Source: Nemertoderma westbladi
Taxonomy: Eukaryota > Xenacoelomorpha > Nemertodermatida > Nemertodermatidae
Direction of reading: 5' to 3'
Assembly (NCBI GenBank): GCA_032718475.1
Contig: JAUCBJ010004475.1
Location: 1-39,126, forward strand
DNA length: 39,126 nucleotides
Below the pieces are notes generated by a model. That model was not told the DNA's origin. It searched no databases and was given only the letters and a program-made list of their open reading frames with translations. Made by a program: the position numbers and the translations under genes. Of this stretch, positions 18,770-28,509 are shown piece by piece (positions within the stretch are counted from its first letter, which is position 1; each line of letters starts with the position of its first letter).

Positions 18770-19410
18770 TTACCACATGACGTAGCAAAACACTCATTTT
18801 ATAGCCAAAAACAATTACCAATTGATGGAAAGGAGCAGGTTAAGGCCGGATTTTCTAACCAAAACAATAAACAGTCACTTTACCAAATGAAGGAAAGAAG
18901 CAGGTTACAGAGGCTAGCCTTTCTAACCAAAACAATAAACGGTCACTTTACCAAATCAGGGAAAGGAGCAGGTTACAGAGGCGGGATTTTCTAACCAAAA
19001 CAATAAACAATCACTTTACCAAATGAAGGAAAGGAGCAGGTTACATAGATGGTCTTTTCTAACCAAAACAATAAACGATATCATTACCAATTGAGAGAAA
19101 GGAGCAGGTTGCAGAGGCGGGATTTCCTAACCAAAACAATACACGATTACTTAACTAATTGAGGGCAAAGGAGCAGGTTACAGAGGCGGGATTTTCTAAC
19201 CTAAACAATAAACGATCACTTAACTAATTGAGGGAAAGGAGCAGGTTACAGAGGCGGGATTTTCTAACCAAAATAATAAACGATCATTTAACTAATTGAG
19301 GGAAAGGGGCAGGTTACAGAGGCGGGATTTTCTAACCAAAACAATAAACAGTCACTTTACAAAATGAAGGAAAGGAGCAGGTTACAGAGGCGGGCCTTTC
19401 TAACCAAATT
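18770..19410. repeat. 68-bp satellite array, about nine units
   Basis: The GGAGCAGGTTACAG-GCGGG motif recurs with 66-69-bp spacing (18832, 18897, 18965, 19033, 19101, 19170, 19238, 19306, 19374), each followed by TTTTCTAACCAAAACAATAA. A partial unit lies at 19894-19940. One and a half diverged units form the body of the MITE at 34657-34889. Confidence 0.92.
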
Positions 19411-19503
19411 ATCAATTATTTAAAATTTATTAGCACAACCAGTCAGCCGGTAGGCCTACCATTACCGTATTTAAATGGTAGGCTACACAGTAGGCCTACA
19501 GCA

Positions 19504-19549
19504 GTACCGGTGCCGGTACCGGTGCCGGTACCGGTGCCGGTACCGGTAC
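19504..19549. repeat. Palindromic 12-bp tandem repeat (GGTACCGGTGCC)n
   Basis: Three to four copies of a self-complementary GC-rich dodecamer in AT-rich surroundings. Related CCGGTACC motifs occur in the 290-bp repeats at 35650-36010. Confidence 0.85.
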
Positions 19550-19758
19550 TAAAATACCTAAAATACCTGCTTTTTACCTACATCTGTACATGCAATACTA
19601 CAAAATAGTGCTCTATATACTAATACCGGCACGGATAGCCTGAGAGAACAGCAGTAGAGAAACCGGTAGCATGGAACCTAACGGTAAATTTCTGGAGGAC
19701 ATAAAAAGTAAAAAAAGGACATCATGAGTGATTTAAACAGACAATAAAAATTATTGCG

Positions 19759-19894
19759 CTTTACTAACCTGATCCTTTAAATGGCAATGGGACCTAACGC
19801 TCTTAGGGACCTGTACAAATCAAAGAGGTAAAGTCGCGTTAGGTCCCAAAGAGCATTAGGTCCTATTTCCATTTAAGGGATTAGGTTAGTAAAG
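19759..19894. repeat. ~136-bp imperfect hairpin element
   Basis: CTTTACTAACCTGATCC ... GGGACCTAACGCTCTTAGGG pairs with GTTAGGTCCCAAAGAGC ... GGATTAGGTTAGTAAAG. Arms are about 53 bp with a few mismatches around a short loop. No coding content; probably a small foldback/MITE. Confidence 0.8.
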
Positions 19895-20440
19895 GAGCAG
19901 GTTACAGAGGCGTATTGGGGGAACCAAAACAATAAACGAAAGTTAAAACATGTGTTTTGTACAGGTCTGTAGTCTTTTGGTCTTGTTAGCGGATTCAGTC
20001 CGCTATGCGCTCCAACCAGAAAATGGGAAGGGGAGCCAATATGATGATGTGACTAGAGCAAGGTAAGCAACAGATTAGGTGGACCAATCAGTCCACCTAC
20101 AGTGAGCCAGGGGCCAACACAGCCCAATAAGGGGATAGCTACGTGGCATGATCTGTAAGACCACTAATAATAATGGGAGGGGACACTTGTATCAACCCAT
20201 AGGCCACTTGACCTAAGGGCAGCCATTTTCTCAGTTACAAGTAGGGCACACTCTGCATTAGGCATTCAGTTCTCACATAACATTCTAAGAGTGTGCATCA
20301 TTTTTATACTGCTATGTAGTGCATACTATTCAATTATCGTAGGCTACTGGTATCCGTATGACTGCAATACTGTATAACACCATAGAACATTAACATCTGA
20401 TATCAAACTAATAAACTATTATATTTAAATGTGAGAGCCA
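19895..20440. other. Non-coding stretch with LTR-like character
   Basis: It contains a perfect hairpin GGTGGAC-CAATCA-GTCCACC near 20080 and an AATAAA near 20410. It may be part of a solo LTR or promoter region, but no repeat partner exists in the window. Confidence 0.25.
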
Positions 20441-20444
20441 TGAT

Positions 20445-22281
20445 GGATGATTCCGTTCTAGTTGATCTTTCCATAGCCAAAAAAGAATACAAAACTCTAA
20501 TCCATGAAAAGCGTGACGCATTTCTTCTGAGATGGTGCTGATCGAAAAGGCAGAACAACAACCTTATCAATGGACAAAAAAGAAAAACTCAAACAGAATC
20601 AGCTGCCATATTCCGCTCGAATCTTGGGAGTCACACGTCACTGACCTGCTGGATTCCAATCCTGATGATGAAGTCGTAGTCGAAGTCAACACGTCGGGAT
20701 CATCAACTCTCAACTTAGAACCAGACCCTTGCCCACCTTTCACTCAAATGGAAGTCGAATCCGTAATTCACAAAAAGAAGAATGGAATGTCGAGTGGGCT
20801 GGATCAATTACCATATGAACTATTCAAAGCCGCTCCTCCCTTAGTACTGTTACTTTGGACCACACACTATTCAATGCTTGCCTCGCTTCAGGATCTCTTG
20901 TTAGTAATTGGAAAAACAGTATAATGATGGTACTGTACAAGGGCAAAGGTTCCAGAACAGATCCAAACTCTTACCGAGGAATAGCATTGCTCTGTAACGC
21001 CTTTAAGATCTTCACAAGCTTAATCGTAATTCGTCTTCGACAGCAGACTTATCCTTTCATTCCACCAGAACAATATGGTTTCATGCCAGGCAGGTCAACT
21101 TCAATTCCACTCGCACAGCTCATAAATAGAATACACTCAAATCTCTCATTGCCAAGGAACCCCCTGTACCCTGTATTCATAGACTTTCGCCAGGCTTTCG
21201 ACACTGTACCGAGATCCAAGCTATTATACAAGATCAAGTTTGACTTCAACATCAAGGGTAACCTCCTTCGTATTATAAAAGCCATTCTGTAAACTGTTTG
21301 CAAATTTTCGACGGATTGAGAAAATTGAGAGTTGTAAAACAACAGGGCGATAGGGCGATAGCCTTAGTCCTTTGCTCTTCATCCTGTTTATCTCCGACAT
21401 CGTAGACTGCATTAAACATGCTGTTCTTAAGGTTGGGGAACTAATAATATTGCTCTTTGCAGATGATCTAGTCTTCTATAGTGATTCCCGCGAAGATATT
21501 CAGGCCGGCCTTAATGCTGTAGCTGCTTGGTCTGCTAATAATGGGCTAGAAGTGAATCTTTCTAGGACTAAAATTATGAAGTTCTGGCATGGTGGCCAGC
21601 TAAGTAATTCGGATAACTTCACATATAACGGCTGCAAAGTAGAAATAGCAAACTCCTACAATTATCTCGGGGTTACTTTACAAACAACGCTGTCCTGTCC
21701 TTCTCTAAACATATCGTTTCAATTATGTGTAAAGCCGGAGCCTCTATTCATTCGTTATACAAACCGTACCTCCTCTCTCTGGGCACTGCAATCATACTAT
21801 TTAATCTGAAGGTTCGGCCCATCGTTATCTACTATCTGTCCACAAAACAACACACAACTGTCTTGTTCTTGCAATCTGCAATGAACGTTCTTTAATCACA
21901 GACCTTGCTTCTCTTCTCAATCTTCCTCATACAGCCGATTATAGGAGATACCTCAAGGATATAAACAGCAACGTCTCTGAAATAAATCTATCATTCTGGA
22001 ACTCACTAGCTTTCCTAGATCCTGATTGGCGGGGTCCACACCGCCCACTGAGACACACTGAAACACTGAACGTAGTGATCATGGCTTCCACCACCGTATC
22101 TGTACGATGGGGAAATTTTCACGAACCCGAATCAAGCTGTGTCTGTAAACTGTGTGGATCGCAAGCTAGTATGTGTATATCACCCTTAGCTGCAATCGAA
22201 ATACCCGGTCATTATCTAAATGGGCAACATCTTAAGCCCCCCAACCTTCTAATTTACTCCCATCGTTGCCACAGTTGGTAA
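20445..22281 (+). pseudogene. LINE D reverse transcriptase pseudogene
   Basis: The coding track runs in pieces. The opening frame is 20443-20532, with a shift at the GAGATGGTGC site. Then 20532-20924 follows (IHKKKNGMSSGLDQLPYELF), 20855-21292 (YRGIALLCNAFKIF, YGFMPGRST, FIDFRQAFDTV) and 21372-21809 (GDSLSPLLFILF just before its ATG, LLFADDLVFYSDS catalytic pair, LEVNLSRTKIM). The C-terminal end (CVCKLCGSQ, 22130-22160) resembles the zinc motif of LINE ORF2. An 8-bp tandem duplication GGGCGATA (21345-21360) breaks the frame exactly at the conserved QGDS motif, and a stop follows at 21291. At least four lesions; inactive. Confidence 0.82.
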
Positions 22282-22380
22282 TTGGTTTTAAAGGTTTCAA
22301 ATTTAAAAATTGTTTTTAAGGCCGAACCTCTTTTTAGATTATTATTATTGTTAATAAAGTGTATTGTATTATTACTTTTT
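20445..22380 (+). mobile_element. LINE family D, 5'-truncated and decayed
   Basis: A forward-strand non-LTR element running from the endonuclease-RT linker to a 3' region with TTATTATTATTG and AATAAAG near 22340-22360. It belongs to a different RT lineage from families A, B and C. No target-site duplication identified. Confidence 0.8.
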
Positions 22381-22738
22381 AGTATGGCCTATATATTTAT
22401 ATTTCTAATTAACCGTTGTGCTAGATTAATTTACTTCCTTGTCTCTATATCTTGATATTTTACATTATGTGCCATAATCTGGCTTGATTTAAACAATACA
22501 TATAAACTCTATTTCTCTACCGGCCCTATTGCCATAGTCAGTCAGTCCATCAACAGCGGGGCGCGTAATAAATCACACCAACTAGTCGAATGGTCGGGAT
22601 CTAGGGCCCAACACAGTTCCCGTCAAAGTTATTGGGTCTTTGGTCTTCGTTTTATACTCACCCGTTATATACTTACTACTGTAGTAGATCCACTGAATCC
22701 CCTAGTCTGCGTTCACATAGATAGAGTAGGCCTTTAGT
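22282..22738. other. Non-coding stretch between LINE D and the long-TIR transposon
   Basis: No recognisable feature beyond the LINE D 3' end near 22380. Confidence 0.35.
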
Positions 22739-22930
22739 TACGGTGGCCCATAGTGGCCACTCCTTACTTACAGAAAATATTTGCAGGATGCGCGCGCCGT
22801 GGGGGATTTTATGTGTGCGCGCGCGGTATTATCAATATATGTGTGCGTGTGCGGTTATGTTATGCGAGCATGTGGTATTTCATGTGCGCGTGCGCGGTAT
22901 TATGTGCGTGGTATTTTATGTGTGTGTGTA
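22739..22930 (+). repeat. Left terminal inverted repeat, Z-DNA-prone
   Basis: A 29-bp outer end is followed by repeats of the type TGTGTGCGCGCGCGGTATTA. Alternating purine-pyrimidine runs of this kind can adopt Z-DNA. Short open frames over it (22743-22983) are repeat artefacts. Confidence 0.85.
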
Positions 22931-23269
22931 AAGGTTATTTTTTAGACCAGCCACCAAAAATATTAAATTTATTGTGTGCTTGAATACTTGTTACTTAGCA
23001 ACCATTTTCGTGTTAATTTGTGTATAATAGTCATTGCCTCTATAAGGACATGTCAATTCGTCATTGTACTGTAGTTCAATGTTTTGAATTGTATTGTATA
23101 CAATTAATTGCTGCTAATATATTTACTACTACTACTACTACTAGGTCGAGCGAACTCGGACAGTGGAAATGAGATCCTTCCAGGCTTCCCGATTCTCCAT
23201 AGTTGTCGCAATTTCGTTTCTCCCATTTCCAGTATCCCTTTCAAATTGATCTATATATGTTATGGCCAG

Positions 23270-24655
23270 TCATCCACGACTATGCTTTCCATGAGTTGGT
23301 TGCCAGAAAAGTAGATCTGGTATGACCTCGTCTTTACTTCGCCAGCAGTGCCCACTGAATCTTAATCTGTGTTCACGGAGGGTGGTTGATACAGGTGGTA
23401 TTGTACCATAAAGCTCGGCGTTTGTCATGTGTTGTCTCCAGCTGATGTTTAGGGCTGCCCTTAGTAGTCTTGTGTAGCAACCATCCATTCGTTGTTCAAG
23501 TGATTTAGTCAGTGTCCAGGTCTCACCCCCGTATAAAAATACACTTTCCACTGTGGCTCGAAAGAAATTAGAACTTAGGCGATTTCCAGATGGTATCCAT
23601 TTTTGATAGAGGTACCCAAGCCTTTGCTTTCCTAACTTCTATGTCCTTTTTGCTACTGTCTATCCATGATCCAAGGTACTGGAAGTCGTCGACCTTCCTT
23701 AGTTGATTATTATCAATGGATGTCAAGTTTCCATCAACATTAAAGGTCATGAATGCGGTCTTGGTAGCATTTATATGCAATCCAACCTTCTTTGCAGCCC
23801 TCTCCACTTCATTTACTAGAAGCTGTGCATCTGCTAGTGTATTAGAGAGCAGGGCGATGTCATCCGCAAAGTCGGTGTCTGTGACTGTAGTTGCTGGATA
23901 TCTACTACTTCTGCGTTCTTGAAGTGTGAATTCCAGATCTTCACCCTTTGTAGCCATTCTCATTGCGTAATCCAGCACAATTACAAATAGTAATGGTGCT
24001 AATGTGTCACCTTGCAGTACCCCAGCCCGGATTGAGAAAAACTCAGTTTCACCATCTGGTGAGAGTACCTGCGCTTCTGTGTCACAATATAACAATCCAA
24101 TGCCAGCAACAATTACTTCTGGTATTCCATAAGCTCTTAGGATTTCAAGCATTTTGCCTCTATGGATGGAGTCGAATGCCTTCTTGAATTCCACAAAAGT
24201 CATGACTGCGGGGAGATTCTTCGACTTAATTCCTTCGGTCGAAATCAGTTTTGACTCTTACGCAGTAGTTTCGCTATGTGAGGCCTAATTCTATATAGAA
24301 TCATTTTATTTTATATTTTGGCAGCTACCACAAGCAGACAGATCCCACGATAGTTTGTTGGTATACCGAGGTCTCCTTTCTTGGGGAGAGGCTTTAGTTT
24401 ACCTTTAGTCCAAATTGGTGGTGGCTTTTCCCCTTTTAACATCCGGTTGCAAACATTCAATAATGGTCTGTTTAGCACTCCTGTTTTCCATAACTCCACT
24501 GGGATTTCATCTAATCCACTCGCTTTATTATTGGACATACTTTTAATGCTTCTTTGGAGTTCGGCAGGTGTAAAGTCCCCTGTTTCTATAGGTAGTGTCT
24601 TGTCATATATTTTCCTTGTAGGACTGAACTCGATGTTTGGTAGCTGCCCAAGCAA
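23270..24655 (-). pseudogene. LINE B reverse transcriptase, broken
   Basis: Frame pieces on the reverse strand: 24655-24311 (NNKASGLDEIPVELWK, LPKKGDLGIPTNYRGICLL), 24203-23568 (TFVEFKKAFDSIHRGKML, GVLQGDTLAPLLF, TDTDFADDIALLSN with the FADD catalytic pair, LGSWIDSSKKDIEVRKAKAW) and 23551-23270 (ESVFLYGGETWTL, LRAALNISWRQHMTNAELYG). Between the first two a stop and a deletion of roughly 90 bases remove the conserved stretch after SQNxFRP. A shift near 23560 loses part of the thumb region. RT architecture matches family A (FADD, QGDTLA, GSW), so A and B are related lineages. Inactive. Confidence 0.87.
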
Positions 24656-25014
24656 GTTGCCGAAGTGATTTTTCCACTTCCCAACACGTTCTTCAGGACT
24701 ATCAGATTTGAGGCGCCCCTTTGCACAACTTTTCTGACCAGATACCTCAATTACAGTTTGCTAGGTAATTCTTGATTGTTGCTGTATGTGAGCAATTGTG
24801 ATTGCTTCAATTTCATCCTGTATGTACTTTTCCTGGCTGATGTTTTAGACCAATTTAAGATCGGCCTTAGCTTTCTCAACCTTGTTAATGTTTTCGGTTG
24901 TTGGCTGTTCGGTTTTAACTTTGTAGGCTATCTTAAGATCTTCTCTCTTACAAGTAACCTCAGAGTTTTGCCATGGCACATACAGTTTTCGTTTGGGTTT
25001 CTGGGGATATGCCT

Positions 25015-25242
25015 CTAAGCTGATTCCTTGTGGGCTGTTATTATATTCTGGTATATTGAATCAGTGGACTGGTCTTCATCCATTGACTGAAGTGCTTCAA
25101 AGCGGTTTTGAACTTCTACTGTATAAGCATCCTTTACTGCATTGTCAGTTCTGAGTTTCTCCCTGTTAGCATATTCAATTCCGCTAGCCAGCCCCATCAA
25201 GTTGGTTTTAAGCAATATTGGGAGCACGAGGTTGATTACCAA
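25015..25242 (-). pseudogene. LINE B endonuclease-RT linker fragment
   Basis: The open stretch reads LPILLKTNLMGLASGIEYAN and continues to NIITAHKESA before a stop. It corresponds in position to the linker of LINE A (DWCSLLQQPSVRSRFTLQLS ...). Its upstream neighbour (YDWE, near 25740) is now about 490 bases away because of the inserted sequence at 25240-25735. Confidence 0.6.
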
Positions 25243-25735
25243 TCAACCTTGTGTCACCCCAATAAACGGGGCGACAAACCCCAAAGGGAACACACAGCGG
25301 GGGTCAGAGGTTACACCTCCAGGAGGGAGAGAGTGATAGCAGCAGGGGGAAGCACTCCCAGGGAGATGGGAGGCGAGAAGTGAGTTGTTAGCCAATGGGG
25401 GGAAGGCATCCACTGAGTAATGTAATGCGGCCAACCAGTGCAATATATATTATCATTCGTTGTGCCAATTCATTCACTTTTAGTAAGTCAGTTAGTTAGG
25501 GCAGTACTGGAACTCTAATCACCATCTCCGTCAACTGTCAGCAATATTCAGCCATTTTACCGGTACGGTATATTATCATCAACCGACTGTGCTATATTAC
25601 CATTTATTATATTATACCCTTACATCTATATACACCGATCAATCAACAACCCAGAACTCTTTTCACATACACACGGCGGGGACGCGTAGATTAGAAACCG
25701 GATAAACCGGGATCCTCGGTGGATCCCGTCACACT
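25240..25735. mobile_element. Unidentified ~490-bp insertion in LINE B (possible solo LTR)
   Basis: It separates DWE from LPILLKTN in the LINE B protein, so it is an insertion. Its ends are TGTGTCACCCC (25251) and CCCGTCACA (25733), giving a TG...CA unit with short inverted TGTG-AC / GT-CACA ends. A TATA-like AATATATATTATC lies near 25443. An imperfect palindrome GGTTGATTACCAATCAACC adjoins the left end. No target-site duplication could be matched, so class is uncertain. Confidence 0.4.
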
Positions 25736-26928
25736 CCCAGTCATAGTTGATTTGCTTGCTGATTTGATTGACTTGTCCTGGGTTTGCTGGCTCTCAAACT
25801 GAGTCTGATCTCTGCAGTCACAATTCTGTGGTCCGAACCAATTAGGTTGAACGAGCTGTATGCCTCGCAGTTGATCATGCTGTTTCTCCACTTTTTGTTT
25901 ATAAGGATCTAATCCAGTTGTGCTTTGGTTCCATTAGGGTATTGAAAGGTCCATAGCTTCCCCTTACTCTTTTGAATGTGTTGTTTGTTGGTATCAATTC
26001 ACATTCTTCCATTAGGTCTACAAGTAAGTCCCATTTCTGTTAGAACTGGTGTTATAGGTGTAACCCTTGATGTCTTCTGGGAGAATTTGCGCATTCAGGT
26101 CACCAGCAATGACTTTAACATTGTGTTTCGGAATGTCCTTTCGGAATGTCCAGTCACATCTTCATAAAACTTGACTGCTTGTTCTGGTTCTGAGGTATTG
26201 GTTGGACTGTAGCAACATATAACTGTTGTCTTGGGATTCCCATCAAATGTTGCGATCATAACACTGGAATTGATAGATTTGATGTTGTTTAGGGTCTTAA
26301 GTGCAAATGGGCTTATTAGAATTCCTACTACGCCAATTGATGCATTGGTCGAGTTTCTTACTGCTGAGCTTGTTACTAACATCCATCCATTTCCAATGTC
26401 ATTGTACTTCATGGCAGTGTCTTCATGACAAATCCGATGTTCTTGGATGCAGATGATGTTGATGTTATATTCCATTGCCAGAGCACCCATGTCACCCTGT
26501 TTGCTCAGTGCTTTCAGCGTGCGTGTGTTCATTGTCGGCCAACAAAGCCATTGGTGAATCTGAGGCAAGTCACTAGACTAGCCTCAGTAAACACCCTATC
26601 TTAAAGGACACTGGCCTTGAAGATGCGAATGATCTAGCAAATGTCATGGGTGATAGGGAGTTGTGGCGGTGCAATTTTGTTGACAAGCCGGCACAGCATT
26701 CTTAAAAATGCAGCTGCAATGCAGCATGCCGATCCTAGTAGTAGTGTTCATTGTAGCAATCTTTAGTGTCTTTTTACATTTCAACAGGTTGGTTCTTCTT
26801 TCTTCTCTGTCTTCTGTTCCAGTAGCCAATTTATCGACCCCAGCCTTGTGTACCACTGAGGGACGCGGTCCTTGTTCACCCGGGCGACGACTAAGCCGGT
26901 ATTTCTCCTGGAGGGTTCTCATACTCAT
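25691..26928 (-). pseudogene. LINE B apurinic-type endonuclease domain, interrupted
   Basis: APE-type endonuclease that would nick target DNA for LINE B insertion. On the reverse strand the domain opens with LKCKKTLKIATMNTRTLKAL. Its start is cut at MNT by the LINE A derivative and resumes at 26525. IICIQEHRICHED carries the catalytic Glu of the QEH motif; GVVGILISP, VICCYSPTN, VIAGDLNAQILPED (GDLN) and LIGSDHRIVTAEIRLSL (SDHR) follow. Frame shifts near 26150 and 25760 break it. Upstream residues MSMRTLQEKYRLSRRPGEQG may belong to the N-terminus of the same ORF. Confidence 0.83.
26536..26743 (+). mobile_element. LINE A internal-deletion derivative with 11-bp target-site duplication
   Basis: Flanked by GTGTTCATTGT at 26525-26535 and 26744-26754. 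It consists of ~57 bases from the LINE A endonuclease start (CCAACAAAGCCATTGGTGAA ... AAACACCC) joined directly to the last ~150 bases of the family (CTTAAAGGACACTGGCC ... TAG tail). Everything between, about 2.8 kb in the full-length copy, is missing. The short frame at 26095-26568 fuses this sequence to LINE B and is an artefact. Confidence 0.9.
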
Positions 26929-27168
26929 ATCTTTCAGTTGCGAGTGTAAACCGCTTGTGGTCGCAACTCCTACAAGCGTCTTCGCAGTAGGTTGCCATTG
27001 GTTGATTACCTTCCACCGACCTTGTCAGCATGTCTAGCCGTTGGTTGATCTACCTTCCGCCTATCCAAGGCCTACAGCCCTGCTGCCGACTGTAGGGGTC
27101 CTTTTGTTACATCGCTGAAACAAGTGTCCCTCCTGGGTTAGGTATCCAGTACTAGACATAGTTATTAA

Positions 27169-27378
27169 ATGGCTAATTTAAACCAACAAATCAAATTGTA
27201 TTTTATGGACGGATTAACCTACTTTGAAATTGTTCGCCAGCTTGGTTTACGACACAATATCAATATAAGCTACAGATCACTCCGGCGCCGTTTAAATGAC
27301 TTAGGTCTGAGGAGGCGAAATGGCGCTAATATTTCAGTTAATGCGCGCACACATGAGATACCGCACGCACACACATAA
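27169..27378 (+). pseudogene. N-terminal helix-turn-helix fragment of a transposase/integrase
   Basis: The first ~57 residues (MANLNQQIKLYFMDGLTYFE, then SYRSLRRRLNDLGLRRRNG) form a two-helix HTH-like unit with a basic end. The pattern [FY]-x2-G-[LM]-[TS]-x2-E-I ... SxRTLKRxLxxLGLxRR is one I associate with the N-terminus of eukaryotic integrase-type transposases (IS3EU-like), from memory of the family rather than a search. The frame then runs into the right terminal inverted repeat (NARTHEIPHAHT) and ends, so the catalytic domain is deleted. It lies inside the ~190-bp-TIR element, consistent with being its transposase remnant. Confidence 0.5.
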
Positions 27379-27536
27379 AATACCGCGCGCGCACACATGA
27401 AATACCGCACGCTCGCATAACAGAACCGCATGCGCACACATATATTGATAATAACGCGCGCGCACACATAAAACCCCCCGCGCGCGCGCGTCCTGAAAAT
27501 ATTTTGTGTAAGGAGTGGCCACTATGGGCCACCGTA
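27345..27536 (-). repeat. Right terminal inverted repeat, Z-DNA-prone
   Basis: Reverse complement of 22739-22930, ending GGCCACTATGGGCCACCGTA. It contains about six decayed CGCGCGCACACATAAAATAC units. Confidence 0.85.
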
Positions 27537-28509
27537 TATAGTTGATACACCACGTGGTGTTTGGGGTATTAGAAAGCCGAGCGTTGTCATCTGCAAAGTT
27601 ACTAACTAAAGTTACTAACTAAAGTTACTGCAAAGAAACTAATCATACAGTACAGTATAGACCAATCAATCTTGCGAGAAAGAGGGGGTAACCGAAAACT
27701 AATAGCAATTTATCCGAGCCAAATGTGTTTGATTCTACATTATATTGCTAATACCAAGAAAAAGTCTATAAATATCAGTCAATTTCAGTTTCAATTACAT
27801 TATCGGGCAATATTTCATAAATTTAAAAGTTGGATGCGACTTTTAGTGAGCGAAATATAACGATAAACTGATAAACATGTGACAGGCTAGCGTAAATTTA
27901 ATTTATTCCCCATAGAATCGAAGCTTAATAGTGTGCAATTAATTAAATTATATTTGAACATCACTAATTTGCTACTTAATCTTCTCTAATGTTCCTTTTG
28001 TTTTCTATGGAAATTTCTATGAATAAATATATGATCTTCAAATTATATTTTTATAGACCCTTTTTTGGGCGATTATCAAGGGAATATAGAATTCAACAGG
28101 ATGTGGTTCGGATATATTTTTTGTTTTATGGTAGATTGGCTCACTAATAATTAATATATTTTATTCCAAAATTGTAACATTAGTCAACGCCGTTAGTATT
28201 AACAGCGAGTTGTAATTTAGCACTTTACAACTTTAGAGGACATTTCAGTATTGTAATGGCCTGTACATTTAGTATTGTATTTGGTGTTGTAATGTCCCTA
28301 GTTTATGTGGCAAAGTTACGGCATCATTCGTTACCACGTAAACAATAGGCGGTATTTATTATTAATTGCCTGACAACCAGATAGGCCTAATACCCGATAA
28401 TACCAGATAGGCTGTAATACTGTGACAAGACAACCAATGACAAAATAGGTTTTTTAACATTTAAAACGAGCAACATTTTCAGGTTAAAATATCAGAGGGT
28501 TGACCATCA
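27537..28509. other. Upstream region of the SLC6 gene
   Basis: About 970 bases without mobile-element similarity in the window. AACATTTTCAG|GT at 28474-28486 resembles a splice acceptor with a poor pyrimidine tract, so a 5' non-coding exon further upstream cannot be excluded. No convincing TATA box. Confidence 0.35.

Larger units (their letters stand above)
23125..27150 (-). mobile_element. LINE family B, long copy
   Basis: Reverse-strand element with a (TAG)n tail at 23125-23142, RT (23270-24655), linker (25015-25242), endonuclease (25691-26928) and ~220 bases of 5' leader to about 27150. Two younger insertions lie inside: an unidentified ~490-bp sequence near 25240-25735 and a LINE A derivative at 26536-26743. 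The tail ends in the DNA transposon whose inverted repeats bracket it, so LINE B landed in that transposon. The 5' boundary is approximate. Confidence 0.85.
22739..27536 (+). mobile_element. DNA transposon with ~190-bp terminal inverted repeats, split by LINE B
   Basis: TACGGTGGCCCATAGTGGCC... (22739-22930) and its reverse complement at 27345-27536 match along about 190 bp. Both end in alternating CG/CA-rich minisatellite. Once the nested LINE B (about 23125-27150) is removed, about 720 bp remain, including an N-terminal DNA-binding frame at 27169. This looks like an internally deleted derivative of an autonomous element. A clear target-site duplication is not visible (TTTAG versus TATAG is the closest). 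Confidence 0.72.

Noticed and set aside
18770-19410. Regular repeats resembling a CRISPR array
   Set aside because: The whole 68-bp unit is conserved, with no unique spacers, and the DNA is animal. It is a satellite.
22743-22983. Cys-rich frames over the CG/CA-rich repeat (also 27270-27553 reverse)
   Set aside because: They are translations of a low-complexity minisatellite inside terminal inverted repeats, open only because of the repeat composition.
25015-25242. Independent small gene
   Set aside because: Position, strand and similarity in place to LINE A show it is the LINE B linker.
26095-26568. 157-aa reverse frame as a single protein
   Set aside because: Its first residues come from antisense LINE A inserted into LINE B; the rest is LINE B endonuclease with a frameshifted end.
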